Part shown: positions 1 to 5,360 of the stretch, piece by piece
Position numbering within the stretch: the first letter of the stretch is position 1
Layout: every line of letters starts with the position of its first letter
Source: Candidatus Methanocomedens sp.
GTDB lineage: Archaea > Halobacteriota > Methanosarcinia > Methanosarcinales > Methanocomedenaceae
DNA: 9,153 nucleotides
Reading direction: 5' to 3'
Assembly (NCBI GenBank): GCA_013374385.1
Contig: QBUR01000158.1
Location: forward strand, 1-9,153
Position numbers and translations under genes: made by a program
The notes under the pieces: generated by a model
What the model was told of the DNA's origin: nothing
Database searches by the model: none
What the model saw: the letters and a program-made list of their open reading frames with translations, nothing else

Positions 1-151
1 AGTTTCCACTATTATATATATACAATATAATGTATAAAAACGTTTGTGTACGGTTTGGTGATATCTGAACAAAAATACATTTGTGTGGATTATTTACTGT
101 TAACGTCCATTTCCCGCATTATTTTTATAGTGAGATTGTAGATTAGTATGC
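1..151 (+). promoter_or_regulatory. A/T-rich upstream region with TATA element for the membrane protein gene
   Basis: No gene is visible here. The best promoter element is TTTTTATA at 122-129, centred about 26 nt before the ATG at 152. That is the usual distance from an archaeal TATA box to the transcription start, so the mRNA may be leaderless; there is no convincing Shine-Dalgarno sequence. A second run of alternating T and A at about 11-40 could serve another start or a gene left of the window. The assignment is by position and composition only. Confidence 0.5.
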
Positions 152-1072
152 ATGAGCGAAAGTCTGGAAAACATCATAAGCAAAGGATTCCATGTGTGGA
201 GCCGCAACCTGAATATCTGTATCCCGCTTATTTTCAATTACATAATACAGGTGGCTGTCATGTTCGCTGCAGCCGTGGCCGGGATGTTGATATTGTTTGG
301 CACGAGTTCTCTTGATAATATTGCCACCATGACCGACGACGAACTGTTTGAAATCATGTCAACCTCTATCGGAGAAAACATACAGGCATTCGTTGTCCTG
401 GTCATACTGGTCTTCGTTATTCTGCTGTTGTTCCAATCCTACTTTTTTGGAGGGGCAGTGGGTATGAGCCAAAACGCTACTGCCAAGGGCGACTCTTCGA
501 TAGCAGACATGTTCAATGCGGCGGGCAATAACTTCTTTAATGTCTTCAAGGCCAACTTTGTTATGATACTGGTGGAACTTGCCGGTATTGTGTTCCTGGT
601 CCCGGGCGCAGTTCTGGTCAGGAACAATATGGAACTCATAGATTCCAGCCAGTTTGCAGGCGGAGTAGTGCTTCTGTTCATCGGCATACTAATATGGATT
701 CTGTACCTGTTGATACTGGATTTACTATTTTCAGTGGTCATCTATACCATAGTGATAGAACATGTAAGCACGCTGGACGGTATTACTGAAGGGGTCCGGT
801 TCTTTATGGACAACAAGTTTGGTGTTTTTATCCTGTGGATTATTATTTTTATAATCTCAGCAGTTGTAGGAATTGTGTTCTACATTACAGGCAATATCAT
901 TGCAATAGCAGGTAGCGAGAGCATGAATATTGCCTGGTCATTTGGCAGCCAGTTGATCCTACTGGTAACCCTGCAACCACTGATAATAGTTTTATGGACC
1001 CGGCTGTATATGGTGAAAACTGGAAAAGACATATACATTGATGAACTGCTGATTGAGCCGTGGGGTAAATAA
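152..1072 (+). CDS. Polytopic membrane protein of unknown function (archaeal DUF7847-like)
   Basis: The 306-residue product has about six hydrophobic segments (roughly residues 22-50, 78-105, 133-157, 168-202, 224-254 and 262-286). A short amphipathic N-terminus precedes them, and a hydrophilic stretch of about 25 residues (52-77) lies between the first two. No catalytic motif, metal ligand set or signal peptide is evident. The overall look, with an N-terminal helix that would lie on the membrane followed by long helices with Gly/Asn-containing turns, recalls the broad archaeal DUF7847 family of integral membrane proteins, but I recognise this only by style. The ATG at 152 fits a leaderless start behind the TATA at 122-129. 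Another ATG at 148 is out of frame. glyS begins about 45 bp downstream on the same strand, so co-transcription is possible, but this says little about function. Confidence 0.85.
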   Translation: MSESLENIISKGFHVWSRNLNICIPLIFNYIIQVAVMFAAAVAGMLILFGTSSLDNIATMTDDELFEIMSTSIGENIQAFVVLVILVFVILLLFQSYFFGGAVGMSQNATAKGDSSIADMFNAAGNNFFNVFKANFVMILVELAGIVFLVPGAVLVRNNMELIDSSQFAGGVVLLFIGILIWILYLLILDLLFSVVIYTIVIEHVSTLDGITEGVRFFMDNKFGVFILWIIIFIISAVVGIVFYITGNIIAIAGSESMNIAWSFGSQLILLVTLQPLIIVLWTRLYMVKTGKDIYIDELLIEPWGK

Positions 1073-1117
1073 TATCTATCCGGCCGACATCAATGAGCCG
1101 TATAAACAGGACACGTG

Positions 1118-2863
1118 ATGGATATGGATAAATACGACAGCGTTATCGAACTGGCAAAGAGGCGGGGCTTCCTCTGGAATTCATTTGAGATTTATGGCGG
1201 CACGGCAGGATTCTACGACTACGGACCCCTGGGTGCCATGCTTAAACGCAGGGTGGAGAACATCTGGCGTGATATTTTTGTCATCAATGAAGGTTATTAT
1301 GAGATTGAGGTACCTACCATTGGTATAGAAGATGTCTTTGTGGCTTCGGGACATGTTGGCGGCTTTTCAGACCCACTGACCGAATGCCAGAAGTGCCATG
1401 AATCATTCAGGGCAGACCATCTTGTCGAGGATGTTGTCAGCAACCCGGATACGCTGTCCTCTGAGGACCTTACTGTTATTATAAAAGACAACAACATCAA
1501 ATGCCCTGAATGTGAGGGAGAATTAGGAGCTGTGTACGAGTTCAACCTGATGTTCAGTACCAAAATTGGCCCCGGCTCCAAGCGTGTCGGTTACCTGCGC
1601 CCTGAGACTGCACAGGGTATGTTCGTGGATTTTCCCAGATTATTGCGGTTCTACAGGGAAAAACTGCCCTTTGGCGTTACACAGATAGGAAAAGCATACC
1701 GTAACGAGATATCCCCACGCCAGGGTGTCATCCGGTTGCGGGAATTCACCCAGGCAGAGGCTGAAATTTTCGTAGACCCCAGGGACAAGAGCCATCCCGG
1801 CTTTGGTAGCATCAAGGATTACGCAGTACTATTATATTCAGACCCGGCCCAGTCGTCAGGCCAGGACAGCATTGAGATGACTCTGGGTGACGCCGTGGAG
1901 CAGGGTATCATCGCCCACCAGTTCCTTGCATATGCCGTTGCCTTGACCCACCAGTTCCTGCTGCGGGTGGGAGTATCTGCTGACCGGATGCGGTTCAGGC
2001 AGCACATGAAGGACGAGATGGCCCATTATGCTGTTGACTGCTGGGATTCTGAAATATTATCGGATAGGTTCGGCTGGGTGGAGATAGTTGGTATCGCCGA
2101 CCGGACAGACTATGACCTCAATGCCCACAGCAAGGTTAGTAAGACTGACATGTCAGTGTATATGGAATATGATGAGCCAAGGATTGTTGAGAGAACAGCG
2201 ATCAAACCTAATATGGGCAAGATAGGGCCGGCATTTAAAGGTCAGGCAAAAGCTGTGATAGATGCATTGAATTCAATGGATGCCAAAAACCTGTCTGATG
2301 ATGCAATAACAGTCAATGTCGGTGGGGAAGAGGTGACTATATCGCCTGACATGTTCGAAATCCAACAGTTGACCGAAACCATTCACGGTGAAAACATCGT
2401 GCCCCATGTCATTGAACCATCATTCGGCATTGACAGGATCATCTATGCAGTCCTGGAGCACGCCTTCAGGGAGGAGGATGTGGAAGGCGAGGACGAGGGC
2501 AGGATTGTCTTGGGACTGAAGAGCGAAGTGGCACCGGTACAGGCTGCCGTACTGCCTCTCTTGACCCGTGATGAACTCAAAGGACCTGCAAGGGAGATAG
2601 AATCTGCGCTCAAACACAAAGGCGTAATGGCAGCTTATGATGATTCAGGCACCATAGGCAGGCGTTACCGCAGGAACGATGAGATAGGCACACCGTATTC
2701 CATTACAGTGGATTACGATACCCTTGAGGACGGTACCGTCACTATCCGGGACCGCGATTCCATGAAACAGGTCCGCTCCCCCGTTGATACTATTGCAGAT
2801 ACTGTACACGACCTGGTACACGGCCATACCACATTTGAAGATGCCGGCACCCCGATTGCATAA
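1118..2863 (+). CDS. glyS: Glycyl-tRNA synthetase, archaeal/eukaryal single-chain class II type
   Basis: This enzyme charges tRNA-Gly with glycine using ATP in the cytoplasm. Numbering from the ATG at 1118 (581 residues, normal for archaeal GlyRS), the N-terminal part holds the class II motif 1 region. An insertion follows with two CxxC pairs (Cys90/93 and Cys129/132), likely a zinc site. Motif 2 is at about 192-211 (AYRNEISPRQG, then RLREF), and motif 3 at about 433-447 (EPSFGIDR). The anticodon-binding domain is at about 473-565 (APVQAAVLPL, then GTIGRRYRRNDEIGTP). No beta subunit is encoded, as expected for this class. AGGA at 1108-1111 lies 6 nt before ATG 1118; an in-frame GTG at 1115 and an ATG at 1124 are alternatives. 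The kinase gene follows after 31 bp. Family assignment is certain; only the exact start is open. Confidence 0.97.
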   Translation: MDMDKYDSVIELAKRRGFLWNSFEIYGGTAGFYDYGPLGAMLKRRVENIWRDIFVINEGYYEIEVPTIGIEDVFVASGHVGGFSDPLTECQKCHESFRADHLVEDVVSNPDTLSSEDLTVIIKDNNIKCPECEGELGAVYEFNLMFSTKIGPGSKRVGYLRPETAQGMFVDFPRLLRFYREKLPFGVTQIGKAYRNEISPRQGVIRLREFTQAEAEIFVDPRDKSHPGFGSIKDYAVLLYSDPAQSSGQDSIEMTLGDAVEQGIIAHQFLAYAVALTHQFLLRVGVSADRMRFRQHMKDEMAHYAVDCWDSEILSDRFGWVEIVGIADRTDYDLNAHSKVSKTDMSVYMEYDEPRIVERTAIKPNMGKIGPAFKGQAKAVIDALNSMDAKNLSDDAITVNVGGEEVTISPDMFEIQQLTETIHGENIVPHVIEPSFGIDRIIYAVLEHAFREEDVEGEDEGRIVLGLKSEVAPVQAAVLPLLTRDELKGPAREIESALKHKGVMAAYDDSGTIGRRYRRNDEIGTPYSITVDYDTLEDGTVTIRDRDSMKQVRSPVDTIADTVHDLVHGHTTFEDAGTPIA

Positions 2864-2894
2864 TGGCACTCCGGTTGAATAATATTACATACTT

Positions 2895-3506
2895 ATGTCT
2901 ATCATAATCTCAAAAGAATTGTTGCGTAAGTCCATTCACTTAGCAGGGATCCTAATCCCTGTGGCATACTATTTTCTCGGGCGTTTCACAGTCCTGTTCT
3001 GGCTCAGCCCAATAGTAATTGTAACACTGCAGTTTGAATGGATGAGACTGCGCGGGTACATAAATTATCCTGCACCCCTCCTGCGCCCATCTGAAGAGCA
3101 CAGGGTGGCAGGTTATGTTTATTCAATAATTGCGGCCTTTATTGTCATTGCATTATTTCCGAAGACCATTGCCATTACTGCAATTACCATGGCAGTCCTG
3201 GGTGACTTTTCCTCGGGTATTGCCGGTGCGGTTTGGGGTAAAAAAGCCGATGTGAGGCAGATGCGCCTACCGATAAAACCGGTACCCATATTGTTGGTAA
3301 TGCTGCTGGTAAGTTTTTCTACCGGCTACCTTGCAGCCCATGCGCCCGTACTGGCACCCCTGCCAATCTATTCAGTGGCATTGGGCGCCCTTGGTGCCAC
3401 ACTGGCTGACGGCGTACCATGGCAGATACGCGGACATGTGTTCGATGATAATCTGACGATACCACTGGTATCTGCGGTATTGATGCTGGTATCCTCTGGA
3501 ATTTAG
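2895..3506 (+). CDS. Membrane CTP-dependent polyprenol/diacylglycerol kinase-like protein (SEC59/DGK1/VTE5 family)
   Basis: The 203-residue protein has about six hydrophobic segments and the family's landmarks. RKSIHLAG lies near the N-terminus (residues 11-18), where family members have an Arg/Lys...His motif. LGDFSSGIAG is at 102-111, followed by a GxxxGKK turn, a second Gly-rich segment with ADG is at 163-173, and DDNLTIPLVSA closes the C-terminus (184-194). Relatives phosphorylate lipid alcohols (dolichol, phytol, diacylglycerol) with CTP in the membrane. In an archaeon the substrate could be a polyprenol, geranylgeraniol or an archaeol precursor; the sequence does not say which. The start is ATG 2895 with no clear Shine-Dalgarno sequence, 31 bp after glyS, and no separate promoter is obvious. 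Its TAG stop overlaps the stop of the convergent oxidoreductase gene. Confidence 0.88.
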   Translation: MSIIISKELLRKSIHLAGILIPVAYYFLGRFTVLFWLSPIVIVTLQFEWMRLRGYINYPAPLLRPSEEHRVAGYVYSIIAAFIVIALFPKTIAITAITMAVLGDFSSGIAGAVWGKKADVRQMRLPIKPVPILLVMLLVSFSTGYLAAHAPVLAPLPIYSVALGALGATLADGVPWQIRGHVFDDNLTIPLVSAVLMLVSSGI

Positions 3507-4750
3507 ATGTTTAGCAGTGTTAGGGTGTTCTCCACTCCCAGAGCTACACCTTCAACCTCGATTCCGCCTCTTCCTTTCGCGCCATCCCCTACAATGTACA
3601 GTCCCTTGATGGGTGTGGAATTGTTCGTTAATGAACCGGATGCTGCGCGGTTCACAGGCCAGCCGTCCCGGTAGGTCTGGACCATCAGTACCTCGTATTC
3701 TTTGCCCTTGAATATATCCTGAAGGTCATTCAGCCCCAGTTCTATCTCAGACTGGATATCATCGGATTGCAGGGCCTGGTGTGACATGATAAGATGTTTT
3801 CCCTGCGGTGCCAGGGACGGGTCAACATTGGTGACCTCGTTGATACCATTTACCCGTTTAGCATAGGGTGTGAACAATACGCCGCTATGCCCTATCAACG
3901 GTCTGTCTGCCCCAAGGCAAATCTTGATGCCTGCTGATGGTCTGGCTGATTCCATCGCAATCAGGTATTTCCTGAACTCATCAGTGGCGGGGTGGTCATA
4001 TAACTTGGCGGTTGCCTGATGCCCGATGTCGCTGATGACCAGGTCACCTAGAATGGTCTCGCCGCCTGTTTCTACTCCTACTGCCCTGCCGTCCACTGTC
4101 TGTATCCTGTCCACCTGACGGTTAGTATGGATTGTACCGGCGCCCGAGAGTATGACCTGTTCAAGGGCATCAATGATGGCACTGCACCCTCCTATTGGTA
4201 CACCGGGACCGCCATATCGGCGCATGTTTTCAATAATTGCCAGTGTCTCACTTGCAGACACTTCATCACTGCGCATGCTTAATGCCCAGCCGCAAAATGC
4301 ATCGGCAAATTTGACAAGCCATGGGTCTTTTATGAACGGGAAGAACCAGTCTTTAAATGACCTATCATCGGGTTTTATAAATCTGGATTTGAATGTCAGG
4401 TATGACAATTTCAGCTTGTTGGTCCAGGAAAGAGGGCTGGAGAAATCATAGAATGATATGTCTCTGGTACTGCCATTATCAGGTATCCTAAGCACGCCCG
4501 TTGGTGATGAAGGGACAATATTCACGTCAGCACCCACCTGCCTGAGCATGGATGCCAGAGGACCTTTGTTACCGTGTGGTATCATGTGCAGGGCGCCCGT
4601 TGTCAATTGGTAGCCTTTGTAGTCCAGGTTGATAAAACGTCCGCCAATTATGGGCAGGCGTTCAAATATTTCTACACTGTGTCCTTCCCTGACCAGCCGC
4701 GCAGCTATGAGCAGGCCGCCTAAACCGCAGCCCACTATCAGGGCTTTCAT
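3503..4750 (-). CDS. FAD-dependent oxidoreductase, phytoene desaturase (CrtI)-like
   Basis: This is a 415-residue flavoprotein. The N-terminus has a Rossmann dinucleotide fold with GxGxxG (Gly7, Gly9, Gly12) and an acidic residue at the end of beta 2 (Glu30, in EIFERL). IGGR (35-38) follows, as in CrtI-type desaturases and isomerases. The C-terminus has the matching FAD motif GLYIVGDGAKGRGG (383-396) and a Gly-rich helix start, EVEGVALG. Relatives desaturate, saturate or isomerise isoprenoids, but many archaeal members have no known substrate. It overlaps the ferredoxin gene by ATGA, so a ferredoxin-coupled reaction is likely. Together with the lipid kinase next door this suggests isoprenoid lipid chemistry, but that is inference. 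GGAGG at 4758-4762 lies 7 nt upstream of the ATG, inside the ferredoxin gene. It does not show the typical geranylgeranyl reductase pattern, so I do not call it that. Confidence 0.9.
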   Translation of the reverse strand: MKALIVGCGLGGLLIAARLVREGHSVEIFERLPIIGGRFINLDYKGYQLTTGALHMIPHGNKGPLASMLRQVGADVNIVPSSPTGVLRIPDNGSTRDISFYDFSSPLSWTNKLKLSYLTFKSRFIKPDDRSFKDWFFPFIKDPWLVKFADAFCGWALSMRSDEVSASETLAIIENMRRYGGPGVPIGGCSAIIDALEQVILSGAGTIHTNRQVDRIQTVDGRAVGVETGGETILGDLVISDIGHQATAKLYDHPATDEFRKYLIAMESARPSAGIKICLGADRPLIGHSGVLFTPYAKRVNGINEVTNVDPSLAPQGKHLIMSHQALQSDDIQSEIELGLNDLQDIFKGKEYEVLMVQTYRDGWPVNRAASGSLTNNSTPIKGLYIVGDGAKGRGGIEVEGVALGVENTLTLLNI

Positions 4751-4911
4751 GCCTCATCCTCCTTAATGGCACCCAGTGGACAATATGGCATACAGATACC
4801 GCACTGGGTGCAATTGTCACTGATACTTGCCCTGCCGCAAACCGAAATGGCCTCGCTGGGACAGAATACTACACACTGACCGCATCCTACACATTCTGTA
4901 CTGATTCTCAT
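4747..4911 (-). CDS. Small 2[4Fe-4S] ferredoxin
   Basis: A 54-residue protein that is easily missed because of its size. It has two classical cluster motifs: Cys7-x2-Cys10-x2-Cys13-x3-Cys17-Pro and Cys34-x2-Cys37-x2-Cys40-x3-Cys44-Pro. This is the arrangement of bacterial-type 2[4Fe-4S] ferredoxins, which carry low-potential electrons in the cytoplasm. A ninth cysteine, Cys25, sits between the motifs and is not part of either. Its TGA stop (4749-4747) overlaps the ATG of the oxidoreductase (4750-4748), indicating translational coupling and probably a dedicated partnership. A TATA element (CTTATATAC on the minus strand, 4960-4952) lies upstream and predicts a start near 4930 with a leader of about 20 nt; a Shine-Dalgarno sequence is not clear. 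Known parallel: in Methanosarcina acetivorans a ferredoxin gene adjacent to geranylgeranyl reductase supports lipid saturation. Confidence 0.95.
   Translation of the reverse strand: MRISTECVGCGQCVVFCPSEAISVCGRASISDNCTQCGICMPYCPLGAIKEDEA
4758..4762 (-). promoter_or_regulatory. Strong Shine-Dalgarno site for the FAD oxidoreductase
   Basis: GGAGG, extended to GGAGGATGA on the minus strand, lies 7 nt before the oxidoreductase ATG and is embedded in the last codons of the ferredoxin gene. It is the best ribosome binding site in the window and fixes the start at 4750. Confidence 0.85.
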
Positions 4912-4951
4912 GTTACTCAGGTAAAATTTTTGATGAAAATAGCGTTTGATT

Positions 4952-4960
4952 GTATATAAG
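4952..4960 (-). promoter_or_regulatory. TATA element for the ferredoxin-oxidoreductase operon
   Basis: The minus strand reads CTTATATAC, close to the archaeal TATA consensus. Transcription would start about 26 nt downstream near 4930, about 19 nt before the ferredoxin ATG. Predicted from sequence and spacing only. Confidence 0.6.
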
Positions 4961-5031
4961 TTATGAGTTTTAATATGTCTAATAATGTGAGCCTTGTAGA
5001 TATTATTTCATTGCCAGTATCAAAACAATTA

Positions 5032-5040
5032 TTTACTATA
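5032..5040 (+). promoter_or_regulatory. Putative TATA element for tRNA-Cys
   Basis: TTTACTATA is centred about 29 nt before the first base of the mature tRNA, a fitting distance for an archaeal promoter. The surrounding stretch 4912-5064 is A/T-rich, has no open frame worth calling and holds this promoter and the divergent ferredoxin promoter. Confidence 0.45.
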
Positions 5041-5064
5041 ATGCATATTTACAGCCATCAACTT

Positions 5065-5164
5065 GCCAAGGTGGCGGAGCGGCTACGCAATCGCCTGCAG
5101 ATTTGCACATGATTATGTGCTGGCAGTAAGCGGTTTCACTCCGGTTCGAATCCGGACCTTGGCT
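5065..5164 (+). tRNA. tRNA-Cys (anticodon GCA) with a 28-nt intron
   Basis: All arms can be paired by hand. The acceptor is GCCAAGG (5065-5071) with CCTTGGC (5157-5163). The D stem is GCG (5074-5076) with CGC (5086-5088). The anticodon stem is ATCGC (5090-5094) with GCGGT (5130-5134, one G-U pair). The variable loop is five bases (5135-5139). The T stem is TCCGG/CCGGA around TTCGAAT (5145-5151). The anticodon GCA is at 5097-5099 after T33, and the discriminator is U (5164), which is the identity base of tRNA-Cys. Without the intron (5101-5128) the tRNA is 72 nt. No CCA is encoded. The total of 100 nt could suggest a long-variable-arm tRNA (Ser or Leu), but no suitable anticodon or arm pairing supports that. 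Confidence 0.95.
5101..5128 (+). other. Bulge-helix-bulge tRNA intron (position 37/38)
   Basis: The intron lies between G37 (5100) and A38 (5129) of tRNA-Cys. The splice motif can be drawn exactly. CTGC (5095-5098) pairs with GCAG (5123-5126) as the 4-bp central helix, with three-base bulges AGA (5099-5101) and TAA (5127-5129) cut after their second base. The anticodon stem forms the outer helix, and GCACAT (5105-5110) pairs with ATGTGC (5115-5120) across a GATT loop as the inner hairpin. The archaeal tRNA splicing endonuclease recognises this structure. Confidence 0.92.
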
Positions 5165-5174
5165 TTCAATCTTA

Positions 5175-5180
5175 TTTTTT
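5175..5180 (+). terminator. Oligo-T terminator after tRNA-Cys
   Basis: A run of six T follows the tRNA by ten bases (preceded by CTTA). Archaeal RNA polymerase terminates at such T runs without needing a hairpin. Only one short run is present, so the call is moderate. Confidence 0.5.
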
Positions 5181-5302
5181 CGGTTGTTTATTGCTCATAA
5201 CGTGTTGGAATTTGCAGTTACTAATTTGTGCCAACTATTTAATCTCAACAATTATGCGATATAGATTTCCCAGGAATAGACCACAATACTGCAATTCGCA
5301 AA

Positions 5303-5311
5303 CTTAATATA
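5303..5311 (+). promoter_or_regulatory. Putative TATA element for the secretion ATPase gene
   Basis: CTTAATATA lies about 50 nt before the coding start and would place transcription near 5333. The stretch 5181-5302 before it is A/T-rich with no supported gene. Confidence 0.45.
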
Positions 5312-5326
5312 GCCAGCAAGGTTTTG

Positions 5327-5360
5327 CAATTGCCATATTTCGCTGGAGTTTCGGCAATTG
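5327..5360 (+). repeat. Inverted repeat around the ribosome binding site of the secretion ATPase gene
   Basis: CAATTGCC (5327-5334) and GGCAATTG (5353-5360) are perfect 8-bp inverted copies separated by 18 nt. The spacer contains GGAG (5345-5348), and the right arm covers the TTG start codon at 5358. In RNA it could form a hairpin with the ribosome binding site in the loop; in DNA it could bind a dimeric regulator. Function is inferred. Confidence 0.5.

Noticed and set aside
3503..4750. Geranylgeranyl reductase
   Set aside because: The neighbouring ferredoxin and lipid context suggest it, but the N- and C-terminal FAD motifs are CrtI-like and the typical reductase PxxYxWxFP-type motif is not seen.
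5065..5164. tRNA-Ser or tRNA-Leu with a long variable arm
   Set aside because: The length suggested it, but no Ser or Leu anticodon falls in a paired anticodon arm. U73, the GCA anticodon and the exact splice motif fit tRNA-Cys with an intron.
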